This document shows, in pieces, positions 15,182 to 23,361 of a stretch of 64,000 bases of DNA (position 1 is the first letter of the stretch; each line of letters opens with the position of its first letter). Origin of the DNA: Streptomyces sp. NBC_00190 (lineage in GTDB: Bacteria > Actinomycetota > Actinomycetes > Streptomycetales > Streptomycetaceae); assembly GCF_036203305.1 (NCBI RefSeq), contig NZ_CP108131.1, positions 4,340,001 to 4,404,000 on the forward strand, written 5' to 3'. The notes below the pieces were generated by a model that was not told the DNA's origin, searched no databases, and saw only the letters and a program-made list of their open reading frames with translations. The position numbers and the translations under genes are program-made.

Positions 15182-17464
15182 CTACTGGGTGTCGCGTCCG
15201 CCGATCAGGCCCGGCGGGATCGTGATCCCGGGGAACGGGTTGGTCGGATCGCTACCGCCCGTGGGCCCGCCGGTCGTCTGCCCGCCGGGCCGGCCGCCGG
15301 GCTTGCCGTCGCCCGGCTTGCCGGGCTTGTTCGGGTTCGTCGGGGAAGTGGGTGGCTTGTTGCCGCGGGGACCGCCGGTCGGAGGCAGCGGTTCCGGGAT
15401 GCTGACCGTGGTGAAGGAGAGGGCCTCGCGCCCGGACAGCGCGCCCGTGACCGCGTCCTTCCAGATCGGGCCGGGCAGGCCGCCGCCGAAGACCTTCTCG
15501 TACGGCTTGCCGCCGATCACGATGTCCTCCATCGTGATCTTCTTCGCGCCGCCCGAGCCGACCCACACCGCGCTCGAGATGTTCGGGGTGTAGCCGACGA
15601 ACCAGGCGTTGTACCGGGAGTCCGTCGTACCGGTCTTGCCGGCGCTGTCGCGGTCGGTCAGACCGGCCCGCTCACCCGTACCGGAGTCGACCACTCCGCG
15701 CAGCAGGGTGTTGATGGTGTCGGCCGTGTCCTGCTCCATGGCCCGGTCGCACTTGGACTTCGGCACCGCCAGCGCCTTGCCGTGGGAGTCGGTGATCGAC
15801 TCGATGGCGACCGGGGTGCAGTAGATGCCCCGGTTGGCGAAGGTCGCGTACGCGTTGGCCATGGTCAGCGGGGAGAGCTCGGCGGAGCCCAGCGCGATCG
15901 ACGGGGCCTCCGGCAGCTTCGAGCCGTCGGCCGGGGTCACGCCGAGCTTCTGCGTCATCTCCGTCACCGGGCAGAGGCCGATCTCGCCGATCATCTCGAC
16001 GAAGTACGTGTTGATGGACTTCTCCATCGCCGTCTTCAGCGCGTACGGACCGATCTCGTCCTCGGTCTCGTTCTTGGCCGTCTGGATCTTGCCGTTGATG
16101 GGCAGGTTCAGCCACTGCGACCCGTCGCACTTCTGGATCGGCGTCGGGTAGTCGATCTTGTTCGGCGCCTGGTACACCTTCGTCGGCGGCACGCCCCGCT
16201 CCAGGGCGGCCGCCGCGATGAACGGCTTGAAGGTCGAGCCCACCTGGAAGCCGAAGTTCGAGCCGCCCATCCGCTTGTCCACGGAGAAGTTGATCTGCGT
16301 CTCGTTCTTCCCGAAGCCGTACGGCTTGGACTGGCCCATCGCCAGCACCCGTCCGGTGCCCGGCTGGACCATGGTCACAGCCGTCGCGATCGCGTCCTCC
16401 TGGTAGACGTGGTCCTTGATCGACTCGTTGGCCGCGTCCTGCGACTGCGGGTCCAGGGTCGTCCGTACGGTCAGGCCGCCCTGGTTCCAGATCTTCGCCC
16501 GCTCCTCGCGCGTCTTGCCGAAGACCGCGTCGGTCAGGAAGGTGTTGCGCACGTAGTCGCAGAAGAAGCCCGCGCCCTTGACCGCGGTGATGCAGCCGTT
16601 CTTGGGCCGGGTCACCTTCAGCGTGACCGGCTTCGCCTTCGCCGCGTCGGCCTCCGCCTGGGAGACGTCCTTGATGTCGGCCATCCGCTGGAGGACGATG
16701 TTGCGGCGCTTGAGCGCCTCCTGCGCGTCGTTCACCGGGTCGTACCGGCTCGGCGACTGGACGACGCCCGCGAGCAGCGCGGACTCGTCCAGGGTCAGGT
16801 CCTTGGCCGGCTTGCTGAAGTAGCGCTGGGCGGCGGATTCGATTCCGTAGGCCTGCTGGCCGAAGTACGTGATGTTGAGGTAGTTCTCGAGGATCTTCTT
16901 CTTCCCGAGCTCCTCCTCGACCTGGATCGCGTACTTCAGCTCGCGGATCTTGCGGCCGAGGCTCTTCTCCTGGGCCTCGCGCACCTTTGTCTCGTCGTCG
17001 CCGGCCTCTTCGACGAACACGTTCTTCACGTACTGCTGGGTGAGCGTGGATGCGCCCTGAGCGGCGCCGCCCTCCTGCGCGTTGCGGTTGACCGCGCGCA
17101 GGATGCCCTTCATGTCGACCGCGCCGTGCTCGTAGAAACGCGAGTCCTCGATGGCGACGATCGCCTTCTGCATGTACGGGGAGATCGCCGTGAGCGGGAC
17201 CACCTGCCGGTCGCGCGAATAGACAGTGGCGATCAAGCCACCCTCGGCGTCCAGAATCGTGGTCCGCTGACTCAGCGGCGGAGTCTTGAGATTGGCCGGG
17301 ATCTCGTCGAATCCCTCGACCGTGCCCTTGGCCGCGAGTCCCAGGGCGCCTGCCGCCGGAATCGCCATGCCGGCCAGCACAACTCCGGAGAGAACGGACA
17401 CCCCGAGGAACTTGGCGGCCTGCTGGCTCCCCGTGAGCCCGCCGCCCGAGCGCTTCTTTCCCAT
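15182..17464 (-). CDS. Class A penicillin-binding protein (transglycosylase/transpeptidase)
   Basis: A 760-residue bifunctional PBP that polymerises and crosslinks peptidoglycan at the outer face of the membrane. There is a short basic N-terminus and a TM segment at about 17-42. The GT51 domain has catalytic Glu106 in VAIEDSRFYEHGAVD. The transpeptidase domain has SxxK at Ser410 (GSTFKPF), SxN at 483-485 (KSINTY) and KTG at 610-612 (AGKTGTTD). The C-terminal 65 residues are a Gly/Pro/Thr/Lys-rich low-complexity tail. It is the neighbour of wblA, as the ponA2-whiB4 pair is in mycobacteria (from memory). The convergent yqeY-like gene ends just beyond its stop. Confidence 0.95.
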   Translation of the reverse strand: MGKKRSGGGLTGSQQAAKFLGVSVLSGVVLAGMAIPAAGALGLAAKGTVEGFDEIPANLKTPPLSQRTTILDAEGGLIATVYSRDRQVVPLTAISPYMQKAIVAIEDSRFYEHGAVDMKGILRAVNRNAQEGGAAQGASTLTQQYVKNVFVEEAGDDETKVREAQEKSLGRKIRELKYAIQVEEELGKKKILENYLNITYFGQQAYGIESAAQRYFSKPAKDLTLDESALLAGVVQSPSRYDPVNDAQEALKRRNIVLQRMADIKDVSQAEADAAKAKPVTLKVTRPKNGCITAVKGAGFFCDYVRNTFLTDAVFGKTREERAKIWNQGGLTVRTTLDPQSQDAANESIKDHVYQEDAIATAVTMVQPGTGRVLAMGQSKPYGFGKNETQINFSVDKRMGGSNFGFQVGSTFKPFIAAAALERGVPPTKVYQAPNKIDYPTPIQKCDGSQWLNLPINGKIQTAKNETEDEIGPYALKTAMEKSINTYFVEMIGEIGLCPVTEMTQKLGVTPADGSKLPEAPSIALGSAELSPLTMANAYATFANRGIYCTPVAIESITDSHGKALAVPKSKCDRAMEQDTADTINTLLRGVVDSGTGERAGLTDRDSAGKTGTTDSRYNAWFVGYTPNISSAVWVGSGGAKKITMEDIVIGGKPYEKVFGGGLPGPIWKDAVTGALSGREALSFTTVSIPEPLPPTGGPRGNKPPTSPTNPNKPGKPGDGKPGGRPGGQTTGGPTGGSDPTNPFPGITIPPGLIGGRDTQ

Positions 17465-17861
17465 GGGGGGCAGCCTACGTTCTCATTCGCCGGACACATG
17501 CGAATGCCTTGGCCTAAGCTGTCCTCAACTGTCACAGCAGTGCGGTGCGACATCAACCCCTCGGCTTGATTTTCACCCTTCCCGAATGGGGTGGACGCAT
17601 GTCCGAATATCGCCGTCCGCGCAGGGGGTACTCGTCCGGCGACTCGGTGATTTCACCCGAATCGCCGGAATGGTCGGGCATGTCGTCCGATCACTCCGTC
17701 GGGTGATCTGCCGCTTACCCATAGTCCGTTCGGACCATTCAAGATTGGGCCCGTCGGGGGTGTTGCACTGTGCCCGCCTTCCGTAACGTCCTCAACTGGC
17801 AGCGGTGAATATGCCGCTGCCGCCGTGGGGGAGCCTCGATTCGGGAGAGGACGGCGCCGGG
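17465..17861. promoter_or_regulatory. wblA / PBP divergent control region
   Basis: About 400 bases without a convincing gene. It contains short palindromes that may be operators: GGTGATTTCACC (17646-17657) and GTCCGTTCGGAC (17724-17735). In-frame ATGs at 17805 and 17811 could extend WblA but encode an unlikely MNMPLPPWGSLD leader. The length suggests complex regulation of the developmental gene wblA. Confidence 0.5.
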
Positions 17862-18212
17862 ATGGGCTGGGTTACCGACTGGAGTGCGCAGGCAGCCTGC
17901 CGCACTACCGATCCGGATGAACTGTTCGTTCAAGGAGCGGCACAGAACAGGGCCAAGGCGGTGTGCACCGGATGTCCGGTGCGGACCGAGTGCCTGGCCG
18001 ACGCGCTCGATAATCGTGTCGAGTTCGGCGTGTGGGGCGGAATGACCGAGCGGGAACGGCGTGCGCTGCTGCGCCGGCGTCCCACCGTCACCTCGTGGCG
18101 ACGGCTGCTCGAAACCGCTCGCACGGAGTACGAGCGCAGTACAGGCATCCTGACCATGGATGCCGACGAGGAGATCGACGTTTCGTACGAGACGTACGCC
18201 GCGGCCGGGTAG
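17862..18212 (+). CDS. wblA: WhiB-like iron-sulfur regulator WblA
   Basis: A 116-residue WhiB-family protein that binds a [4Fe-4S] cluster. Cysteines 13, 35, 38 and 44 form the ligand set (C-x21-C-x2-C-x5-C). The GVWGG turn is at 56-60, followed by a basic C-terminal helix (ERERRALLRRRP) for DNA or sigma-factor interaction. The start MGWVTDWSAQAACRTTD matches streptomycete WblA as I recall it. In S. coelicolor WblA is a pleiotropic regulator that represses antibiotic production and is needed for sporulation; its mycobacterial counterpart is the redox sensor WhiB4. The tail MDADEEIDVSYETYAAAG is strain-variable. Confidence 0.96.
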   Translation: MGWVTDWSAQAACRTTDPDELFVQGAAQNRAKAVCTGCPVRTECLADALDNRVEFGVWGGMTERERRALLRRRPTVTSWRRLLETARTEYERSTGILTMDADEEIDVSYETYAAAG

Positions 18213-18248
18213 ATCACCCGGACTCGTACGTACGCTACGAACGAACGC

Positions 18249-19484
18249 CTACGCTCCGGCCGGAACCCCGGCCGCGAGTCGCTCTCCGATGGCCCGCAGC
18301 CCGGCGAGGTCGTGCACATCGCCGGGCAGGGCGGCCACTTCGGCCACCGCCACCTCGGGGTGCAGTGAGGTGAAGCGATCGCGTGTGCGCCGCTCACGCG
18401 CGATCACCTGCATCCGTTCGGCATGCAGGCGCAGCAGTCCAGCCGTGATCTCGTCCACGTCGGGGGAGCCGTCGTCGGCGGCGTCACGAAGTCCAGCTTT
18501 CCCGGACTCCTGATCGACAATGCCGCCTTCTTCAAGATTCTCTGCAGCGGCCAGCGCCCGTGCAGCGGACAGCTGGTCGGCGCCACTGCCGTGCACCCGG
18601 TTCAGTACCAGACCGGCCAGCGGCATGTTCTCCGCGGCCAGCCGCTCCACGAAGTACGCCGCCTCGCGCAGGGCGTCCGGTTCGGGCGCGGCGACCACCA
18701 GGAAGGCCGTACCGGGAGCCTGGAGGAGCCGGAAAGTGGCGTCCGCGCGGGTGCGGAAGCCGCCGAACATGGTGTCCATCGCGGCCACGAAGGTCTGTAC
18801 GTCCTTCAGCAGCGAGGCCCCCATCAGCTTGCTGAGCGTGCCCGTCATCATCGACATGCCGACATTGAGGAACTTCATCCCGGCCCGGCCGCCCACCTTC
18901 GCCGGAGCCATCAGCACCCGGATGAACTTCCCGTCCAGGAAGGACCCGAGCCGCTTCGGCGCGTCCAGGAAGTCCAGCGCGGACCGGCTCGGCGGGGTGT
19001 CGACGATGATCAGGTCCCAGTCGTCCCGGGCCCGCAGCTGCCCCAGCTTCTCCATCGCCATGTATTCCTGCGTGCCCGCGAAACCGGCCGACAGGGACTG
19101 GTAGAAGGGGTTGGCGAGGATGGCCTGGGCCCGCTCGCCGTCCGCGTGCGCCTCGACGATCTCGTCGAAGGTCCGCTTCATGTCCAGCATCATGGCGTGC
19201 AGTTCGCCGTCGCCCGCCCCTACGGTCGCGACCCTGCGCGGGGTGTTGTCCAGCGAGTCGATCCCCATCGACTGCGCGAGCCGCCGCGCCGGGTCGATGG
19301 TGAGCACGACCGCCTTGCGCCCGCGCCCGGCCGCCCGTACGCCGAGGGCCGCGGCCGTGGTGGTCTTGCCGACCCCGCCCGCCCCGCAGCACACGATGAT
19401 CCGGGTCTTCGGGTCGTCCAACAGCCGGTCAACCGCCAGCCGCGGCGGAGTGTCCAGGCCCACGGTGTCCACCCCCTCGCTCAT
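18249..19484 (-). CDS. ArsA/GET3-like ATPase, second of pair
   Basis: A 411-residue ArsA-type ATPase. It has a P-loop with the deviant GKT form (CCGAGGVGKTTTAAALG, residues about 33-49), a switch region TIDPARRLAQ, and IIVDTPPSRSALDFLD. It has no cysteine metal site typical of arsenite pumps, so an arsenite role is not supported. Its ATG overlaps the stop of the preceding ArsA-like gene by 4 bases, indicating coupled translation and probably a heterodimer. The pair sits beside wblA in Streptomyces and beside whiB4 in mycobacteria (recalled synteny). Confidence 0.9.
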   Translation of the reverse strand: MSEGVDTVGLDTPPRLAVDRLLDDPKTRIIVCCGAGGVGKTTTAAALGVRAAGRGRKAVVLTIDPARRLAQSMGIDSLDNTPRRVATVGAGDGELHAMMLDMKRTFDEIVEAHADGERAQAILANPFYQSLSAGFAGTQEYMAMEKLGQLRARDDWDLIIVDTPPSRSALDFLDAPKRLGSFLDGKFIRVLMAPAKVGGRAGMKFLNVGMSMMTGTLSKLMGASLLKDVQTFVAAMDTMFGGFRTRADATFRLLQAPGTAFLVVAAPEPDALREAAYFVERLAAENMPLAGLVLNRVHGSGADQLSAARALAAAENLEEGGIVDQESGKAGLRDAADDGSPDVDEITAGLLRLHAERMQVIARERRTRDRFTSLHPEVAVAEVAALPGDVHDLAGLRAIGERLAAGVPAGA

Positions 19485-20476
19485 TCGGCCACCGACTGCT
19501 TCCGCAGTTCCTTGGCCAGGCCGTACAGCCTGGCCAGATCCATCCCCGCGCCGAGCAGCGGGAGTTCGTACGTCGGCACGCTCAGCTCGGCCAGTACGGC
19601 ACGCTGCGCGCGCTCCAGCTCCACCCGGCCCGCGTGCTCGGCGGCCTGCGCGAGCAGCGGGTCCACCAGCCGCTCGGCCGCCGCGCCGCGGCGCGCGCCG
19701 CCCAGGCCCGCCCGGGACAGCGCCTTGGCCACCTCGGCGCGGTGCTCGCCGGCCGCGGCCCGCAGGGTGTCCTCGTCCAGATGGTGCGGGCGCACCATGT
19801 TGACGACGACGCGGCCCACCGGAAGCCCGGCTTCCCGGAGTTCGGCGATGCCGTCCGCGGTCTCCTGGACGGGCATCTCCTCCAGGAGGGTGACCAGGTG
19901 CACGGCCGTCTCGGGGGACTTGAGCACCTTCATGACGGCCTGCGCCTGGTTGTGGATCGGCCCGAACCGGGCCAGGCCCGCCACCTCGTCGTTGACGTTC
20001 AGGAACCGGGTGATCCGCCCGGTCGGCGGCGCGTCCATGATCACGTGGTCGTAGACGAACCGGCCGGACTTGTCCTTGCGCCGCACCGCCTCGCAGGCCT
20101 TGCCGGTCAGCAGCACGTCGCGCAGCCCGGGGGCGATGGTCGTGGCGAAGTCGATGGCGCCGAGCTTCTTGAGCGCGCGGCCGGCCGAGCCGAGCTTGTA
20201 GAACATCTGGAGGTAGTCCAGCAGTGCCCGTTCGGCGTCGATGGCGAGCGCGAAGACCTCGCCTCCGGCCTCGCCGCCCCCGCCGGGCGCGACGGCGATC
20301 TTCCGCTCCTCGTACGGGAGCGCCTCGGAGCCGAAGAGCTGCGCGAGCCCCTGCCTGCCCTCGACCTCCACCAGAAGAGTCCGCTTGCCCTCGCGTGCGA
20401 GGGCAAGCGCGAGTGCCGCGGCGACCGTGGTCTTGCCGGTGCCGCCCTTGCCGCTGACCACCTGGAGCCTGCTCAC
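19481..20476 (-). CDS. ArsA/GET3-like ATPase, first of pair
   Basis: A 331-residue ArsA-type ATPase. The P-loop is at the very start (VVSGKGGTGKTTVAAALALA, residues 5-24), followed by LLVEVEGRQGLAQLFG and HVIMDAPPTGRITRFLNV. The GTG at 20476 is chosen because the P-loop normally begins within ten residues of the start; the upstream reading is not family-like. TAGGCT lies 8 bases upstream and there is no Shine-Dalgarno, so the message is probably leaderless. It overlaps the next ArsA-like gene by 4 bases. Confidence 0.9.
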   Translation of the reverse strand: MSRLQVVSGKGGTGKTTVAAALALALAREGKRTLLVEVEGRQGLAQLFGSEALPYEERKIAVAPGGGGEAGGEVFALAIDAERALLDYLQMFYKLGSAGRALKKLGAIDFATTIAPGLRDVLLTGKACEAVRRKDKSGRFVYDHVIMDAPPTGRITRFLNVNDEVAGLARFGPIHNQAQAVMKVLKSPETAVHLVTLLEEMPVQETADGIAELREAGLPVGRVVVNMVRPHHLDEDTLRAAAGEHRAEVAKALSRAGLGGARRGAAAERLVDPLLAQAAEHAGRVELERAQRAVLAELSVPTYELPLLGAGMDLARLYGLAKELRKQSVAE

Positions 20477-20484
20477 AGCGTCCG

Positions 20485-20490
20485 AGCCTA
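20485..20490 (-). promoter_or_regulatory. -10-like TAGGCT, leaderless start of ArsA pair
   Basis: TAGGCT on the minus strand ends 8 bases before the GTG at 20476; no ribosome-binding site is visible. Confidence 0.5.
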
Positions 20491-20535
20491 ACGACTCGGA
20501 TCCCGGGGCGCGCATGAGCCCCGTAGGACAGGCAC

Positions 20536-20541
20536 TACCCT
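20536..20541 (+). promoter_or_regulatory. -10-like TACCCT before the DUF4177-like gene
   Basis: TACCCT ends 7 bases before the ATG at 20549, without a Shine-Dalgarno. The divergent ArsA promoter is only about 50 bases away. Confidence 0.4.
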
Positions 20542-20548
20542 CGCTCCC

Positions 20549-20710
20549 ATGACCAAGAAGTTCGAATACGCGACGGTCCCGCTGCTGGTCCACGCCACCA
20601 AGCAGATCCTGGACACCTGGGGCGAGGACGGCTGGGAGCTCGTCCAGGTCGTGCCCGGGCCGAACAACCCCGAGCAGCTCGTGGCCTACCTCAAGCGGGA
20701 GAAGGCATGA
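20549..20710 (+). CDS. Small DUF4177-like protein
   Basis: A 53-residue protein that is easily missed because of its size. It begins MTKKFEYATVPLL and has the motif DTWGEDGWELVQVVPG, typical of DUF4177-type small proteins (EYxxxP ... GWELV). The stop overlaps the RidA start by 4 bases (ATGA), so it is translated together with RidA. Function is unknown. Conserved order with RidA is recalled for Streptomyces and would support a shared role. Confidence 0.85.
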   Translation: MTKKFEYATVPLLVHATKQILDTWGEDGWELVQVVPGPNNPEQLVAYLKREKA

Positions 20711-21180
20711 GCGGCGTTGTCGACGCGAAGCTGGCCGAGCTCGGCCTGACCCTGCCCGAGGTCGTCCCGCCGCTGGCCACCTACCAGCCGGCCGTGCGGT
20801 CGGGCGCGTACGTGTACACCGCGGGCCAGCTCCCGATGGTCAAGGGCAGCATGCCGGTCACCGGCAAGGTCGGCGCCGAGGTCTCGCCGGAGCAGGCCAA
20901 GGAGCTGGCCGCCACCTGCGCGCTGAACGCCCTGGCCGCGGTCAAGTCGGTCGTCGGCGACCTCGACAAGATCGCGCGTGTCGTGAAGGTCGTCGGCTTC
21001 GTCGCCTCGGCCCCCGACTTCACGGGCCAGCCGGGTGTGCTGAACGGTGCGAGTGAGCTCCTGGGCGCCGTACTCGGCGACAAGGGCGTCCACGCCCGCA
21101 GCGCGGTCGGCGTGGCGGTCCTCCCGCTGGACGCCCCGGTCGAGGTCGAGATCCAGGTCGAACTGGTCGCCGGAGCCTGA
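20707..21180 (+). CDS. RidA family (YjgF/YER057c/UK114) protein
   Basis: A 157-residue RidA-like protein of the longer actinobacterial subgroup. RidA enzymes hydrolyse reactive enamine/imine intermediates; some subgroup members lack that activity. Seen are VRSGAYVYTAGQLPMVKGSM, VGDLDKIARVVKVVGFV and the C-terminal VAVLPLDAPVEVEIQVELVA. The conserved Arg of the active RidA motif (RSAVGV replacing xCRxxV) is in KGVHARSAVGV. It overlaps the DUF4177-like gene by 4 bases. A strong hairpin follows. Confidence 0.88.
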   Translation: MSGVVDAKLAELGLTLPEVVPPLATYQPAVRSGAYVYTAGQLPMVKGSMPVTGKVGAEVSPEQAKELAATCALNALAAVKSVVGDLDKIARVVKVVGFVASAPDFTGQPGVLNGASELLGAVLGDKGVHARSAVGVAVLPLDAPVEVEIQVELVAGA

Positions 21181-21200
21181 GCCCTCCCGAGCCGTACCGG

Positions 21201-21237
21201 CGGGGGCTGGATTGCCCGCAGCGCAATCCAGCCCCCG
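21201..21237 (+). terminator. Stem-loop terminator after RidA gene
   Basis: A perfect 15-base stem (21201-21215 with 21223-21237) and a 7-base loop, 20 bases after the stop. Confidence 0.8.
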
Positions 21238-21287
21238 CCCACGGCCGAGTCGGGCCGGGTGCCCTCGAACATCGGCCCGGATGGCCG

Positions 21288-21293
21288 TAGCAT
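21288..21293 (+). promoter_or_regulatory. -10-like TAGCAT, leaderless start of NUDIX gene
   Basis: TAGCAT ends 6 bases before the ATG at 21300. No Shine-Dalgarno lies between. Confidence 0.45.
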
Positions 21294-21299
21294 CCGGCC

Positions 21300-22202
21300 A
21301 TGCCGAATGGTCAGCAGCAGCCCCAGGCCCAGCCCTCCGCCGGAGGCCAGTGGTACCCGCCGGAGTGGCCCGCCCGTATCCGCGCGCTCGCGGAGGGCTC
21401 GCTCACCCCGGTGGACCCGCGGCGCGCCGCCACCGTGATGCTGCTCCGCGACACCCCCGCGGGGCCCGTCGTGCACATGCTGCGCAGGCGCGCCTCCATG
21501 GCCTTCGCCGGAGGCGCGTACGCCTATCCCGGCGGCGGGGTCGACCCCCGCGACGAGGAACACCAGGTGGGCTGGGCCGGCCCGAGCCGGGACGACTGGG
21601 CCCGCCGCCTGGGCACGGACACCCGTACCGCCCAGGCCATCGTGTGCGGCGCCGTCCGGGAGACCTTCGAGGAGGCGGGCGTCCTGCTCGCCGGGCAGAC
21701 CCCGGACACCGTCGTCGGCGACACCACCGGCGACGACTGGGAGGCCGACCGGCAGGCCCTGGTGGCGCGGGAGCTGTCCTTCGCGGAGTTCCTGGACCGC
21801 CGCGGCCTGCGGCTGCGCTCCGACCTGCTGGGGGCGTGGGCGCGCTGGATCACCCCGGAGTTCGAGCCGCGCCGCTACGACACCTGGTTCTTCGTCGCGG
21901 CCCTCCCCGAGGGCCAGCGCACCCGCAACGCCTCCACCGAGGCCGACCGGACCGTCTGGATCCGGCCCGCCGACGCGGCCGCCGGGTACGACAAGGGCGA
22001 GCTGCTGATGATGCCGCCCACCATCTCCACCCTGCGCTCCCTGGAGCCGTACGGGAGCGCCGCCGACGCGCTCGCCGCGGCCGACGCGCAGGACCTGGCC
22101 CCCGTACTGGCCCAGGCCACGCTGGAGGACGGCGAGCTGGTGCTCAGCTGGCCGGGCCATGACGAGTTCACGAAGCGAGTGCGTCCCGGAGGCCCCGCAT
22201 GA
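21300..22202 (+). CDS. NUDIX hydrolase, NUDT8/19-like with split box
   Basis: A 300-residue NUDIX protein. The NUDIX signature is interrupted: GGAYAYPGGGVDPRDEE starts it, about 35 residues intervene, then AVRETFEEAGVLL completes the RExxEExG helix. This arrangement is known in larger NUDT19-type hydrolases acting on CoA derivatives. The N-terminal 20 residues are Gln/Pro-rich. The stop overlaps the next gene by 4 bases, making a three-gene coupled set with a metallo-beta-lactamase-fold enzyme and a small L7/L12-like membrane protein. The substrate is not known. Confidence 0.88.
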   Translation: MPNGQQQPQAQPSAGGQWYPPEWPARIRALAEGSLTPVDPRRAATVMLLRDTPAGPVVHMLRRRASMAFAGGAYAYPGGGVDPRDEEHQVGWAGPSRDDWARRLGTDTRTAQAIVCGAVRETFEEAGVLLAGQTPDTVVGDTTGDDWEADRQALVARELSFAEFLDRRGLRLRSDLLGAWARWITPEFEPRRYDTWFFVAALPEGQRTRNASTEADRTVWIRPADAAAGYDKGELLMMPPTISTLRSLEPYGSAADALAAADAQDLAPVLAQATLEDGELVLSWPGHDEFTKRVRPGGPA

Positions 22203-23044
22203 CCGACGCCGCGGCACTGCCCGGACAGCCCCGCGGGGTCGTCACCTCCGGCCCCGCCACCGCCCGCGCGGTCAACGTCCTGGCCCCCAACGCTTCCGCG
22301 ATGACCCTGGACGGCACCAACACCTGGCTGCTGTCCGAGCCCGGGTCCGCCCTGGCCGTCGTCGTCGACCCCGGCCCGCTGGACGAGGCGCACCTGCGCG
22401 CGGTCGTCGACACCGCCGAGCGGGCCGGCAAGCGGATCGCCCTGACCCTGCTCACCCACGGCCACCCCGACCACGCCGAGGGGGCCGGCCGGTTCGCCGA
22501 GCTCACCGGCACCAAGGTCCGCGCCCTGGACCCGGCCCTGCGCCTGGGCGACGAGGGCCTGGCCGCCGGGGACGTGATCCGCACCGGAGGTCTGGAGCTG
22601 CGCGTGGTCCCGACCCCGGGCCACACCAGCGATTCGCTCTGCTTCCACCTGCCCGCCGACCAGGCCGTCCTGACGGGCGACACGATCCTCGGCCGCGGCA
22701 CCACCGTCGTCGCGCACCCCGACGGCCGCCTGGGCGACTACCTGGACTCGCTGCGCCGCCTGCGCTCGCTCACGGTCGACGACGGCGTGCACACCGTCCT
22801 GCCGGGCCACGGGCCGGTCCTGGAGGACGCCCAGGGCGTCGTCGAGTACTACCTGGCCCACCGCGCGCACCGCCTCGCCCAGGTCGAGACCGCCGTCGAG
22901 GACGGCTTCGTCACCCCGGAGCAGGTCGTCGCCCACGTCTACGCGGATGTGGACCGCTCGCTGTGGCCGGCCGCGGAGTGGTCCGTCCGGGCGCAGCTGG
23001 AGTACCTTCAAGATCACGGACTGATCCCTGGAGGGCCCGAATGA
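22199..23044 (+). CDS. Metallo-beta-lactamase-fold hydrolase (LACTB2-like)
   Basis: A 281-residue MBL-fold protein. The zinc motif HxHxDH is in LLTHGHPDHAEG. Further ligands are in VPTPGHTSDSLCFHL and the TGDTILGRG aspartate, and the last histidine in VLPGHGPVLED. A C-terminal helical domain (VVEYYLAHRAHRLAQVE) is typical of LACTB2/RNase-like MBL proteins. It overlaps both neighbours by 4 bases. Hydrolase of a thioester or RNA substrate is possible; sequence does not decide. Confidence 0.9.
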   Translation: MTDAAALPGQPRGVVTSGPATARAVNVLAPNASAMTLDGTNTWLLSEPGSALAVVVDPGPLDEAHLRAVVDTAERAGKRIALTLLTHGHPDHAEGAGRFAELTGTKVRALDPALRLGDEGLAAGDVIRTGGLELRVVPTPGHTSDSLCFHLPADQAVLTGDTILGRGTTVVAHPDGRLGDYLDSLRRLRSLTVDDGVHTVLPGHGPVLEDAQGVVEYYLAHRAHRLAQVETAVEDGFVTPEQVVAHVYADVDRSLWPAAEWSVRAQLEYLQDHGLIPGGPE

Positions 23045-23340
23045 ACACCGTGTTCTTGCTGGTCATGCTGATTGCCACGGCCGGTTGGATCACCTCGACT
23101 GTGACCCTCCGCGTGCAGAGCCTGCAGCTCAAGGTGGACCGCACGGAGCGTCGCCTGGCCTTGGTGCTGGACCACTTCGGCATCGAGGAGCCGGAGCCGG
23201 CCGGGATGGACGAGGTGCGGGCCCATCTGATGGCCGACCGCAAGATTTCGGCCATCAAGACCTACCGCCGGATCACCGGCGCGGGCCTGGCGGAGGCCAA
23301 GACGGCCGTCGAAGCCCTCGTGGTCGACGAGAAGCCCTGA
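23041..23340 (+). CDS. Small membrane protein with L7/L12 C-terminal-like domain
   Basis: A 99-residue protein with an N-terminal TM segment (VFLLVMLIATAGWITSTVTL), a short coiled coil (LQLKVDRTERRLALVLDHF), and a C-terminal domain (AIKTYRRITGAGLAEAKTAV) resembling the ribosomal L7/L12 C-terminal fold. The ATG at 23041 overlaps the preceding stop by 4 bases (ATGA) and is preceded by GGAGGG. Such L7/L12-like proteins are common in actinomycetes; they are not ribosomal, and their role is unknown. Confidence 0.88.
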   Translation: MNTVFLLVMLIATAGWITSTVTLRVQSLQLKVDRTERRLALVLDHFGIEEPEPAGMDEVRAHLMADRKISAIKTYRRITGAGLAEAKTAVEALVVDEKP

Positions 23341-23361
23341 GGCTGCCCCACGGGAGAGCCC

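Noticed and set aside
18249..20476. Arsenite efflux operon
   Set aside because: The ATPases are ArsA-like in fold only; there are no metal-site cysteines and no ArsB, ArsC or ArsR gene nearby.
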